NCBI RefSeq assembly: GCF_905147045.1
Contig: NC_065895.1
Location: 11,785,001 to 11,849,000, forward strand
From: Nymphalis io
Lineage: Eukaryota; Arthropoda; Insecta; Lepidoptera; Nymphalidae
Direction of reading: 5' to 3'
Length of the DNA: 64,000 nt
Position numbers and translations under genes: made by a program. The notes under the pieces are model-generated. The model did no database searches. It saw only the letters and a program-made list of their open reading frames with translations, and was not told the DNA's origin. This document shows positions 28,201-43,200 of this stretch, in pieces; the first letter of the stretch is position 1; each line of letters opens with the position of its first letter.

Positions 28201-31200
28201 TGCACCCTCTCAAACTTTAACTTCATCTAATCGATTTGCAGTGCTATTCTGTAAGAACTCACTTCTTTACTCACCCGTAAAATGTTGGCGACCAACGACT
28301 TATCACTTTCTGATATTTCATGACCGTTTTGTGCTGTGACTTCTCGAGTTTGTTCTTAAAGAAAAGTCTTACTGTTCAATATGTTTTATCAAACCAAGAC
28401 AAATAAATATGGCTATGCTTTCGTGATTAGACAAACGTATTACCCGTTTTTTTAATAATATATCATAAACATATTTAAGGAACTAATTTTAAATTTCGAA
28501 ACCGTTTGAAATAATATTTCATTGTATTTTTTTATTGTAATTTGTAAATATTGATTATTACCAATGCCACAGAATTAGTCACAGTCTATACAAGGACAAT
28601 ATATTTTCAATTGATTTCCTTCTTTTATAAATATAAACATTTAATATTCTTGGCAATTACTTATAATAAGCTTATATAAGTGTGATATATGTAAGCACAT
28701 ATATCACACTTATAATATTTAGTAATTATAAGTGCTTTGATTATATAATCGGTATAATCCAAACTTTGTAAGATCTTTTTCGAAAAAAATCCTTACTATT
28801 TTTTTTTTAATAAATAAATAATGGACAAGTAAATTGCACGATTGTCGATTTAAATCTTTAACGGCTTTACATATAAAAACTGCTTAGCGGCTGATTACTT
28901 AACGACTGTTTTACCTCTTCATTTTAGATTTGACATTCGAGAGAACGTCACTGTTTACGTTTTTTTTAAAATGATTGATTAGTGGTAACTACCGTTATTA
29001 AAATATTCGATGTTCGTTTTATATTTGCTGTTATTATGCTTTGCTTATGCTATGCTTGTTATTTGTAGTTGAATTATCGTTATGCTATTTTTTTTATAGA
29101 CTAGGAAGGCGAATGAGCATATGGGCCACCTGATGGTAAGTGGTCACCAACGCCCGTAGACATTGGCATTGTAAGATATGTCAACCATCGCTTACATAGC
29201 CAATACGCCACCAACCTTGGGAACTAAGATTTTATGTCGCTTGTGCCTGTAATTACACTGGCTTACTCACCCTTCAAACCGGAACACAACAATACTAAGT
29301 AGGTACTGTTTTGCGGTAAAATATCTGATGAGTGGATGGTACCCTACCCAGACAAGCTTTGCACAAAGCCCTAAAACCAGTAAAATTTTCTATCTAAGGA
29401 TGTAGCCAAGACGACCATCGAGCAAATTCTTTTGTGAGAGCTGTGTCGATGAAATTTATGTTATCTTAAAAATAACCATACCTCCCTTAGCTTCGCGGAA
29501 TTCCGATGCGACGTGAACTATTACGGCTTTAATTCTCAGTAATATGTATAAGCTGTTTATATTTTATCGAAACTTTTGTCCTATTCAAGTGCCATTTGTT
29601 CAGTCATTCTAGCAGTAGTTTTTTCGTTAAGCTTAGATCATTATATTATTTACATTGGAATATTTCATATTACATTTTCAATTTAGCCTAAATATTAATT
29701 ATTAATTTTCGTACGCGGCTTTGCCTTTGCGTTGTGGGAGGTGTTGTGTATAAAAAAGTAGCCTATGTCCATTCTTGGGCTTCAAACTTGCTTCATAAGA
29801 AATTCCATCTAAATCGGTTCAGTGGCTTAGTCGTGAAAGCATAACAGACAGAGCTATTTTCGCATTTATATTATAGATTTATGTATCTAGAAAAACTTTT
29901 AACTTGACTTTGTCATCATATATTAGACTTTCGTATTTGTTTGACCATACAAAGACAAATACAGCAAATTCTAGAAAGGTAGCAAGTTTAGATTGATTGA
30001 GAAATAGACTTCCCGACTGTAAATTGTAAGTGGGCGTACACTGCGACATACTCGTAGCGTTTACAACAACGGTTACTGTTGTTTTACATTACATTAAATG
30101 TCTTATTAAAATAATATTAATCAGAAGTAATTCGTAACTTTCTATCAAGTAATGCCTCAAGCCTCGAAATTTACGATAAATCATTGGAATTCGGGAAAAC
30201 TAATAATAATTTGTTTAAATGTAGAATTTGTTTGAATCTAGGAACAAAAGTAATATTGATAAATTATTTTATTTGAGTGTCAATATGGCTATCTCATACA
30301 TTTATTTACTCCATGTAAAAAAATAATTGAATAACTGGTTATGACGGTTAATAAGGAAATAATCTTAACGACAATATTTAAGCACAGATCAAATTCGAAT
30401 GTCATATTTAATAATATAAAATTAGTAATTACATTTTATTATATTTTGCCTTATTGAATTTTTTTATGCGTTACAAACATAAAAACGTTACACAGTTCAT
30501 CCAGAGCGCCATAAGTATATGAAATATTTCCTTTCCATTCAGCTCGTACCAAAATATTTACCTTTTTATGTTTTCATCATGTTTAATAATGAAATATTTA
30601 ATTTTTAAGGCATACAACATTTATTTATATTAAGATATCCTTATTGAATATATGTTAGGGATAGATTGTACATATCGTATCGTCATCATCATCATCATCA
30701 TCATCATCATATCAGCCGAAAGACGTCCACTGCTGGACAAAGGCCTCCCCCAAGGATTTCCATGTTGGCCGATCTTGCGCTGCCCGCATCGTATTGTACG
30801 TAATATATATTCGAAGACGAAAGATATAAGAGATCAAAATTCTTATTGTCCATAACATAAGCTGTGTTATATTTGGCAGTACCTTATGTAATATATAAGT
30901 ATTGTTTACATCTATATACAAATACACTAGGAAAATGATACATTACAGATGATGCTGAATTTTATATTAAAATTCTATCGTATGGATAACCATAGATGAA
31001 CTAGTTTTTTATTACCACTATATACAATTATTATTTTGTATTAAATAATTTGTTTAGGAAACAAACGATACAATATGTAATAAATAAAGAAATATTAATA
31101 AAACTTACCTACCAACAGTTTCCAATATTCAATTAATACATATTGTATTAAAGACAAATAATAAATAATAGAAGATGCAAAACACAAGTGTATTAATAAA

Positions 31201-34200
31201 AAGAAATAAATAAGAAAAAGAGAGAAAAAATAAATAAAACATAATTAATAATATAATAATAATAATTAATATACTGGCACATTATTCTCACACGGCCATC
31301 TGATCCGAAATTAAGCAGAGCTTGTACTATGGAAACCAGACAACTGATATACTACATATACTACGTTTCTTTTGTAAATACATACTTATATAGATAATTA
31401 CACCCAGACTCAAGACAAACAGACATGTTCATGCACAAAAACGTCTGTCCTGGATGGGAATCAAACCCATAACCATCGGCGTGAAAGGCAAGTATCTACC
31501 AACTACGCCAACCGGCTCGTCAATTTCTACAATTATTTAAAAATAGAGTTGAAATATATATCATTATATGTAGTCTGTTAGTCTAACACATATAAAAATA
31601 CATATTCAATATACGTAATGTTAATTTAGAATATATATATGTTGAAATATAAATGGTTTTTTACCGTATGCCATGAAAAAGAAACCCAATGAATTTTATG
31701 ACTAATAAAAATGATAACTTTAAATTTACATCGAATTGGATAGTGATTTGAGGATTTCCAATGTGTATACACAACGCAAGAATAATTATAATAATTAAAA
31801 AACAAACACAAAGCATCTACAGTGGATTTTAGAGTTTTTTTATGCTTCATATTTCTATTTACGTTGACTGAGAATTATTACGACGGTGATTGTAGGTATA
31901 CAATAAAGAAAATGTTTGAATCGTGGGCTTAGCTACACTAAAAGAGTACAGATTTCGCCCAAAATAAATAAGTGGGAAAGAAGCGAAGTGCAATGCGCTG
32001 GCATTTTGTACAAAGAATATAGTCTACTTGATTTTTTTTTTTAATTTAAAAGTCCAGTTAATATTTTGATAGAATAGCAATAAATCAATATATAGTAATA
32101 AATGTGAATTAAGTAGCCTGTCAATGTCCCATTGCTGGGCTAAGGCCTCCTCTCCCTTTTCTTGAGCATTTGTAGCATCTTCCAGCACGCTGCTCCGATG
32201 TGGGTTAGTGGATATACATGCATGTTTGCTCACGATGGTTTTCCTTTACCACTAAGAAAGAGATGAATAATTATAAACACAAATAAAACTCAGTGGTCCT
32301 TGCCTGATCATCGGTTAACAGTCAATAAATAATTCCACTAAACTAAAAAGCGCCATCTAGATTGCATTGAAGGAATCATTTAATGTGCCACTACATAGTA
32401 ACGTTATCATAACGATTTGGAGAGTAGCCAGCGACTGGCAACATTTAATGTAGATGTCGCTAAGCTTTATTAAAACGATCCTGCCGTGCTAACCAATCCT
32501 CTATTATTGCCTTAATTATTATTTTGTCCAATCAAGATACGCAGTAAATTTAACAGCCCGTAAATGTCCTGTTTCTTGTTTGAAATCCCTTCTTAAAATT
32601 AACTTTAAGATTCGACCACGTTTATTCAATGCGGGGTGGGTCTTGAAAACTCAAAGGTAGTTTAAGTTTGTCAAGCATAGACTAGATATCCAGTATTAGT
32701 AAGCTAATCTTATCCATAATTAATATTAAATGCCGACGTCTGTACCTCAATCACTCTATTTTAATAAATTCAGCATATGCACTGATGATGTTGTGGAACA
32801 GTACATTATCATTTTATGATGCAAAAAATACACGCCTAACAAGCGTGCCATATATAGTAGACTAGTTTCCGCCCGCGGCTTCGCCTACATGTGAGGAGGG
32901 GCACGTGCCCCTCGCGTGGAAATGTTCTTTGCTGTACACCACGTAATGTGAATACATACATCATGAGTTTCATGATGATCGGTTTAGTAGACAAGACGAA
33001 AGCGAAACAAAAATGAATTATATTTTAATTGCAAATTTATTAAAGTTATAGTTGTACTTACTTGGAATATACAGTAACAGCCTGTTAATGTCCCACTGCT
33101 GGGCTAAGGCCTCCTCTCCCTTTTGAGGAGAAGGTTTGGTGCTTATTCCACCACGCTGCTCCAATGCGGGTTGGTAGAATACACATGTGGCAGCATTTCA
33201 ATGAAATTAGACACATGCAGGTTTCCTCACGATGGTTTACTTCACCGTCAAGCACGAGATGAATTATAAACACAAATTAAGCACATGAAAATTCAGTGGT
33301 GCTTGCCCGGGTTTGAACCCACGATCATCGGTTAAGATTCACGCGTTCGAACCACTGGGCCATCTCGTCATACTTGGATATATTTAGTTTTTTTTTTAAT
33401 TCATACTATATATAGATCAATTTTTAATTTATTCTATTTAAAGTTCAAAGTTGTAGAATTTCCTGTAGAATATACATTATTTATTCACGACTCTACCGTG
33501 TACCTATTACTACTATGAAAAACTACGTTTCTCTATAAAAGCAATACCTCAAGTATTGTGATAATTAAATATTTTGCTATGTGAAAATGAATTATTTGAT
33601 TTAATGATTTTGTTTAAATAAGAAATTATGAGTCAGAAAAATTAAATTATTTCCATTAAATTTAATAATAATTAAATATCCCGTCGTTCACATAGAACGT
33701 ATCCATTCAAGTGAAAAGATATAATATGAGTTCTTTTTAATTCAAATTTATCTTCGAATCAGGAAATACATATAATAAACATAAAATATCTCTTTGTCTG
33801 CAGCCTACCTACCAAAACACAGCTACAGTTCACGAGAAGCTTGCTCCGGCCAAATACAGCACAAACTACATTCAAGCCCCTGGTTACAGTAGTCATTCCC
33901 CTGGGTACAATAATCAGTCCCCTGGACTTACGAGTCAGTCACCTGGCTACGGCAGGACGACGGGCCGTGCCAATTTTTCGGAACTAGATACTCTGTTGGA
34001 TGACTTGAGCAACGCCAGATATGGAAATTATGCAGAAAAGACCGCGTTTACGGAAAGAAATGGTGAGTGTGAGTTTGTTTATTTTTATCTCTAATCATAT
34101 TAAGACAAGTTTTTATTTCATTTAGTTATTTTATCATTTTGGAATACAAACTCTCACAACTAACTTTACACCGCGTCAGTGTGACGATATGAATTTTTCT

Positions 34201-37200
34201 TATACTTACTAAATGACTGACGCCTATTGCTACTCGTAATTAAATTGTGAGTAGCTTACGTTACCCTTACGTTGAAACTGTTAAAAGTATTTAAATGTGT
34301 TATAGCAATCGTTACTCATCGCTCAATTATAATACCTGATCTATTTAAACATGAAAGCAATTTAGAGTGCTATAATTCAGGTCATAATCATATTGAATTG
34401 ATCACATCACAGCCAATAGAATACATTATACGTATTTTTAACTGTTTAAATAAATTATTTTTTAAAAAGTATGTAAATAAAAATAGTAACCACGGAATTG
34501 ATGATGCGAACGAAGTGAATGTAATTAATACATACTTACTAATTGAATAATTAAGTTTTTACTATTTATATGACATATATTTAACCGTTTATACAAAGCT
34601 GCTGTCTTTGGCAAGGCCGACATTTCCCTCCCAGACACTGAAATAGAGCGCCGATTTCATTGCACGTTGTTTAGCTTTTGGATTTATTTACGCCTGCGCC
34701 GTTAAATATGCAACAAAATTATCTCAACTTTTTCTACATTAGTCTGAAATAAATATGTATATTTAATGCACTTTTAAATTAAAACCGTGTATTGAAATTG
34801 GTCCAATCTTTAAGTCGTTAATAACATAATAAATCATAGTAAATAGTTTTATAAAGTACTGTTATTATTATTAGTTACTACAGCATATAGTCTTAAAAAG
34901 CTTTGATTAATTCATGTTTCTATAAATTTGAATAGAAATTAACGATCGAATATAAAGAAATATTAAATATTATATCAAAGTTTATAATAAAACGTGACAC
35001 TCATTAAACGACCGATCTTAGAATATGGTCGCCGTAACGACATCTGGCACTGAGCTGACAGCGAAATTTCAACACGCGACATTGAAATGTTGTTATGTTC
35101 TCGACATAACTATAACTCATGGAAATCCAGACTTAGTAACAATTTAATTGCGTTGAACTATAAAATCATTGTAGCAACTTCAAAAATAATTATTTTATGC
35201 CAGTTTTATTTTAGAAGCAGTGTTTGCAAAACAACATGGATCAAATTTTATAGATTTGCTTTTTTCTCTTAATATAGGTAGGTGCACGGGCAGATGGGCC
35301 ACCTGATGGTAAATGGTCACCACCGCCTTTAGACATTGGTGCCGTAATAAATATTCGCTACTTCTTATATCACAAATGCGCCACCTTGGGAACTAAAATG
35401 TTATGTCCCTTTTACACTGGCTTACTCATCCTTCATTATTAGCATTACAAAACATAGAATTAATTATAATCAGTACAGGATAAACCAGTTAATAATTCAA
35501 TTGTAATCCAAGATCGATATCAAAAAATCCTCTGAAGAGGGTATTATCTTTTCTTTTGTGAATATAACAAAAATAACTGTTTTAGCATTAGTTTCAATTA
35601 ATTTATTATTTATTAGGAACAATCAATTGACCGGCATTTCGTGTAAAGTATAGATAATCCTTTTTAAGTCTTTTTGGCATCGAATTTTAGTTAAAATTAA
35701 AAAAGAAATACGAATTTGTCCGTCATTAGTATACATATTTTCCAAATTGCATAACAAACATTTATGGACTTAGTTATAAATTCTAAATAATTTTAAAACT
35801 ACTAAATTTATTTACTAAAATTAAAATTAGCCGGTCTTCTCGACCTCGGAATAAAGTCTTTGAACCGCAAGAAGGGTTTAAGAAAGAACAAAGAGGCCGT
35901 TAAACAAGAAAAATAAAAATTAAAGAAATATGAATCCCATATTTTTACGATGCTTTTCATGGTTTACGAAGGTTTAATTATGTTTTTAAGGAAACTTGCA
36001 ATACGCATATGTTTATCAAATGTTCAAACAATTTTCGATTAAAATCCATCACAGTAAGTAGATTTAATAAGTGAAAACATATTAGTCATTAATAAGAACA
36101 TGTAAAAAATGCGTCACATTCACCTTTTTAGGAAACAAATTCCCAACAGAGTGAACAATAAACACGCATCTGGTTTGCATAAATATTTGTCAACACAGAC
36201 AGCACAGTAGTCAACTGCAGTGTTACACCAATATGGCTGATATTTTTTCTTTAACGAGTCATTTTTCTATATGGATCATAATAATGTATTTGTAATCTAT
36301 CCAATATTGTTTTAAACATATGTTAACGTAAAACCGCTCTCCGAAAACTTGGCATTGACTTCAAAAACCGTACTTCTCGTTACCATTTTAATTATCTTTA
36401 AAGCGAAACTAATTGTTTACTGTTCTCTTATGTTTTTGACTCAGATTTTAGGTAGGTTTTTTACTAGTCTCCGCCCGAGTATGATAATGTCTCATCTCTC
36501 TTCGTATTAAAAGTTAAATTTGAATCGCCCTTATTAAAGTTAATGGGTCCTTTTCAGCCTCGATTTGTAATCATTGTGTGCTAAAACGTTGGGTATAATA
36601 CTGACATAGGATGGCATCGTTTATTTATATTTCAAAGGCTTATATTTTATTAATTTCTTCCCGCGTGTGAGTGGAGGAGTCAAAGAATTTATGTACCATA
36701 ATCTTTTTCTGTACCCCAGACAACGTGAATGCTAAATTTCATGATGATTCTCAGCATTAGGTTACAAGATAGCAGATCCTGGATTGAAACCCCAGATCAG
36801 GTCATTAGAAAGATATTGGATTTTATATTCTAAAATTCTCAGTGTTACTGAGCCTGGAGTCTAAAAATTAGCAATATTTAGACTACCGTGCCTCGGAAAT
36901 CACGTAAAGCCGTTGGTCGTACGTCTGAACTCTTTCCTGCCGTATTTAGATACGACAGGAAAGAGTATTTTCATAAACATTTTCATATTCAGATTAGTCT
37001 GAATATGAAAGTGATGAAATAGAGGATTCGCTAGTGTTTACGCACTCTCTTGACAATAATCGGTCTAAACCACATTATTTAAAAAAAAATGTTGTCAAAA
37101 TTAAAAAAAAATATTATTATAACACGTGATAAGTAAATACAAGGCGTTACAAGTACCGCACGATCACACGGAATAAACAATTTAACGATGATGTCAGCTT

Positions 37201-40200
37201 AATCAACTAACGGCTAATCGTATGCTATCCATAAATAGATTTTGCTTGTAAATTTGCAGCCGCTTGATACCTAATCGATGTTATTATCTTGTGACTCGAT
37301 TTCTACAAGACTAAACTAATTAAACAAGATTTTGTTGTCTGTTATTCGTAAGTTATATATAATATATAAATGATTTTTCGTAAGGATTTGTATTATTTTG
37401 GTTAGGAATCGCAAACAGCCAAACTATAGTTTTTAAATAAAAACGTTATATAAATTTATAAAAAGATGCTGCTGCTTTTACGAACTCTTTTCAAGAGTAA
37501 TGCAGTTTATTTCACGCCAACACAAACAAAATAGGATAGTAAAACATCGTGGTGTCTGCTACAGCACTCTGAACAAATTATTCTGTTAAGTAACCACTTT
37601 GGTTTCTTAATTTGAATACGAGTTAAAAAATCATTAAACTAAATAACAATTATTAAGTTCTCATATCGGTACGTCTCAGATCTATTAATAACGTTAATCT
37701 ACTACGTAAATAAATTTTAGACAAAATACAACAACTATACTATACCATATTTTTTGGTTTGGTTTTTCGATTTTAAACGACGAATAAACTCCACTGTATA
37801 TTCTCATTACTTGAATCGTTAAAATTGAATTCATTAGATAAATACATATAACAAGTGGACTATTACACTATCATTATCTCTCATTAATTCATTCATTCAT
37901 CAGACTCGACTGTTAAGTAATGGGTATTTAATGAAACTATTTGCTAAATCCACCTATTAAAGTTCTTAAGTAAAGTCATGCATAACGAATGTACGTCGTG
38001 TATCGCTGTTTAAAATGTTTGGGACAGAATTGTTTATTTAAATACGGTTTTTTTTTGTCACAGATGTATATTCCCGTACGAATGGTGCTACCAGTCCAGC
38101 GTCGACGAGACCCACCGTAGACTCATTATTGGATCAACTCAGTACCGACGTGCCCAATGGGTAAGTGTAATCTATATATTATATAAAGACTATGTATGAT
38201 ATAAAGACGAAAGTAAAGAAAAATAACAACAGAAAATGTTATGTGGAAAGATAAATAGTGACTCGTAAATATCCCACTGTTGGGGTACAGGGTTGTGCAA
38301 AGAAAAGGTTGGTGTTATGAATTTGGATTTTATTTTACTGCGCTACTTTATAATAAGTTATTACAATTGGCTAGCATATTGATACATACATTCCGACATC
38401 CCGGGTTCGAATCCCAAATCGTGCAGATATCTGTTATTGTTTTGTCATTAAAATCACAATAGCAGCCCGGAAGGTGGCAGTGAATAAGTCCAGTGGCTCG
38501 GAAAACACCTAAAGCCATTGGAACGGTGCCTGAACCCCTGCCTATCGTATCGAATGTCCTGCGCAGTTGGCTGGTCTCTCTTGAGATTGGTCGCGATTTG
38601 CCAGAAAGGCCTTTGTTAAACATACATTATTATTTATTTTAATATAATGTACATGTACATGTACATGTTCACGTTATATTTCTTATCTGCTAGATAAAAT
38701 ATTAACATAATAATAATAACGTTTATGAAAAAAAAAGTTTTTTTATTTGTTTTGTTTAATTATATACAGTAACAGTACAGTAACAGCACAGTAACAGCCT
38801 GTTAATGTCCCACTGCTGGGCTAAGGCCTCCTCTCCCTTTTGAGGAGAAGGTTTGGAGCTTATTCCACCACGCTGCTCCAATGCGGGTTGGTAGAATACA
38901 CATGTGACAGAATTTCAATGAAAATAGACACATGCAGGTTTCCTCACGATGTTTTCCTTCACCGTTAAGCACGAGATGAATTATAAACACAAATTAAGCA
39001 CATGAAAATTCAGTGGTGCTTGCCCGGGTTTGAACCCGCGATCATCGGTTAAGATTCACGCGTTCTTACCACTAGACCATCTCGGTTTAATTATATACAT
39101 TATTGTATTGTTACTTTTATATTATTTATATAATGGTTAGAATGCCAATTATATATATTTTTTAAATAATGTGCTTTATATATAAGAGTAAGTTAACGTG
39201 GGTTTTAAATTTATTACTTAATAGGTAAATTTTATTAAGTATAGAAACGTTTGTGCAAACAAAATCCTGTAATAACATCTTTAGTAATCCTGTCTATGTT
39301 ATCTAAAAATACATAAGACCTAATTATCCCAAATTAACTTCAATACTACCTATATTTAGCTTAGAATATAATTTCTAAAATAATAGATCGTAGTGTTTTG
39401 TTGTATAAAAACTTATTATTAGCTAGCAGAAACCGCGGCGTCGCCAGCGTAAACTTCAGTTTCATGAAAATCCTTTCAAATCTAGCATTACACAACGCCT
39501 GTTGAATTATACATATTATAAAATATCAGGTATCAGCTATAGTCCACAGTAAAAAAAGTTTGTTTTGATTTTTGTAATTCGCAAATAGCCATATTAACTT
39601 CAAAGAGGCATTCCGAAATCACAGACTTCAAATTTATTTATTTGTATAGTTAGATTTGTGTTATAGACAAGAATGAGTAAATAATAATAAAAGCAGATAT
39701 AAATACATTTGAAATATACGAACATTAGAACATAAGGTTACAATAGAACATTTATCAAATATATTTAATAGACCAAATAATTATGACTGACAACGCAAGA
39801 CTTTTGCCAAAGATGTGTAACGAGGTAAACTTCGATGAAACTCTCGTTGCGTTGACATGTGTTTGAGCGAAAGGACTGCCAACTATATTAAAGTTGGGTA
39901 AGGCGAAATAAAACGAAGTCAACTATTTAATAGTGTATTAAGAAATTAGAATGATATCTTTAATATTCAAATCGTCTGGTAAATATGAGAAAGTAAAATC
40001 TGACTTGTAGTAATTTTGTTATGCCTTTGAATTATTATGATTAGGCTTTTTTTGAACTATTTTTTTTATAGAATAGGAAGGCGGACGAGTATATGAGTCA
40101 CCTGATAGTAAGTGATCACCAAACGCCTTTAGACATTGCCGCCAACCTTGGCAACTAAGATTTTATGTCCCTTGTGCCTGTAATTACACTGGCTCACTCA

Positions 40201-43200
40201 CCCTTCAAACTGGAACACAACAATATCAAGTACTGCTGTTTTGCGGTAGAATATCTGATGAGTGGATGATACCTACCCAGAAGAGCTTGCACAAAGCCCT
40301 ACCACCAGTAATACTATATACTGAAACGACGATGACTCTTTAAAACAATAAACACTATCGATCTAGAATGAATGTTAGTATTGGCTAATTTCATGTAAAT
40401 TAATTGTCGAGAAATGTTCTCTCGGTAGAATATACATTTTGAAATATATGTTAATTTAATCTTGTAAAATGATAGTACAAAAGTGTTCGCAAGAGACTAC
40501 TTGAAAATAGTGTATCAATAAAGAATCAAAAAACAATATGAAGCCATATTATAACAGGCTGGTTGTATAAGCGCCAAACCTCTCATGGAGAAAAGGCCTT
40601 TCCTTAACTATTTTTAACCGATTAATTTTACATAATTTATTTATAAGGTACGCTAACAATACACATATTTTACACTAATACAAATAAAAAACACGCACTG
40701 TTTTTTATGTCTACAATGAATGCACAAAACATTCATACATAGTAACAATTAATATTAATTAATATATAATGGAAAAACAAAACTTAATACCAAAATTATA
40801 TTTGTAAAGAAAATAACTTTATCAAAATTATTAAAAAAAGAACTTTTTACGAATATATATTTTAATATGTTATTTTATGTCATCATCATCATCATATTCA
40901 GCCCACATTAATCCACTGGACATAGGCCTCAAATTTTATAATTTAATTTCACAGGCGCGCAAATTTTATATATAATATTAATAATTATGTGATTAATATC
41001 CAAGGTTCTGAATATTTTTTATTAATAATCTCGATTGAAATAAATGCAGTATTAATTACGAAATTAAATTCTAGGCGATATTTTTGGACTACAAATATCC
41101 ATTTATCTAAATAAGTAAAAATACATGTCTGTACGTTTATCCTCTGTGCGTTCCTAAACCGATTATTCATCCGATCGTGATGAAAATTTGGTGAGTTCGT
41201 CTGCGTACGCCCATAAAGGTTCCTGTTGTTTGTTTTTCAATATAAAAGTTTTATTCATGTAATTCTCTTTCTACCAGTGTGAAGTGGGAACGGGTAGCTA
41301 GTATTCTATAAGAATAAAAAACTCGAAATCAATTTCACGTGTTTTCCAACATGGTTATGGACAAGTCGATATTGGCGCGTGCTCGAAGCCGTGTGAAAAC
41401 GTATTTTCGTGGCGTATCCGCAAATAACGCGCTACGTCACACCGGTTTGGTGAAATAATCGCTAGGCGATTGGCCAGCTGTTGAGGGACAGGAAATATGT
41501 ATTAAGGTAGTGTCAGAATGACTGACTCGAATTGATCGTCTTTTTCAAAATAACTATATAGATTTCACATATTTTCAGATATGCTTTAATTGCGTTTTTT
41601 TTATTTATTGTATTAGGTAGGCAGACTGGCAAGTGGGCTACTTGATGTTAAGTGGACAGCACCGCCCATAGATATTGGCTTCGTAAGAAATATTAATCGA
41701 TTATGTTAACGTAATACAGCTTGAAATAAGTAAACAGTACAATGAGTGTCTAATGGCGGTCTTATTAAAAATTTGAGGAAAATATTAACGAAATATGCAT
41801 ATTTTGAACATGCTTGTTTATTGATTCCATAGCTACCAACAAAAAAAAAAGCAAATCGTATTGTCTATGTTATTTTTTATAAGATGATATATATAATGAT
41901 TATTCTTCAATAAATTCATATAATTTCCACAGCACAAAAATAAATAGCTTTTCTAAAGTTATTCTTACAGAAATAGAGATCTGTTTATCAAGGCGTTGAC
42001 GGAATTTTATGTATATTTTGTCATACATTCAGATTTATATATAAAGGACCCTGAATATCAGTTCGCGTTCGAGCAGATGTTGATTTACGATTTCCTGCCG
42101 CTGTCGAGCTGAAGTCGATATGTAATAACATAGTTGCCATTCTAAATCTGAGACACTGTTAGATAAGTTCATTGACTTTTTACTTATCGTCGAAATTTTA
42201 CTTGAATTTATTTAGCACGAATTACTTGTTTTGTTCTAAGTTGTTTTTCTAAATTTTTTTCTTAAAATTAATCATTTAACTAATTATTATTAAAATATAT
42301 TATATATATCGATAATTTTGCAAACAATCATGAAACTGAATTGACAAGACTTGACATGTTACCACGGCTAGGAACTAAACAGGTTACAGTGATAGACTGG
42401 GTACAGTAAGAACTGGGTAGATCCGGCGCAACCTCCACAATCATTTCTGTGGCTTGCTATCTTTTTTTGTTTTCAAGTTTCATATTAGTTTACATAATTA
42501 TAAAACGAAGATAATGTATACAATATTTTCGTATCATATTAAAGGTAATTCTGACATTAATGTCGAATCGAAATATTATTAAGATAGACTTATGAATCGT
42601 TAAGCGCTATCAACGGTTCAGAATGTGGATATCATTTGATAAGTATCAATAAATTTGATTACCATAAGAGTACGAATAATGTAAAAGATGTTATAATAAG
42701 ACGTCTAACAACAGCCACTGGGTCATTGAGACCCTGGCCCTTTGAGCCAAAATTAAAAGACATGGCGAGATGACTTGCCGATAAGGAACAGCCCGGGTAA
42801 AGAAAGGCAACCCCGAGACCCGTACCCACTTTTGGCTTTTTGGGCCAGTCAGGAAGAATTCTATCTCTCTAAGACGTCTAACGCTAACAATATATTGATA
42901 TATAGTGAAATGATACATACAAATTAATTAACAAATATTAAATTCTCGTAGCCAGGTAAAGCTAATGTCTCACAGGGTCCGGCGCTGTACACAGAAAAAC
43001 TTATTTAATTTTTATTCTAGAAAAAAAAATGGAAACAATTTAGTTGTGAACAATCGCGCGATCTGGATCTGTAGATTGTAGACGGACGCAGAAAGTTATT
43101 ATTACAGTAACAGTAACAGCCTGTTAATGTCCCACTGCTGGGCTAAGGCCTCCTCTTCCTTTTGAGGACAAGGTTTGGAGCTTATTCCAACACGCTGCTC

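Larger units (their letters stand above)
26707..33803 (+). other. Paxillin intron 2
   Basis: AT-rich intron holding the repeats listed and a perfect hairpin at 28674-28712. It also holds a repeat pair with other parts of the window (28200-28330 with 6440-6560, and 28855-28985 with 51475-51600). No coding exon recognised. Confidence 0.7.

Noticed and set aside
28674..28712. MicroRNA precursor
   Set aside because: The stem is 17 bp with a four-base loop and AT-only flanks, too short for a precursor.
34272..34550. 92-codon frame in paxillin intron 3
   Set aside because: Its composition follows the AT-rich intron. No motif, no splice context, no recognised family.
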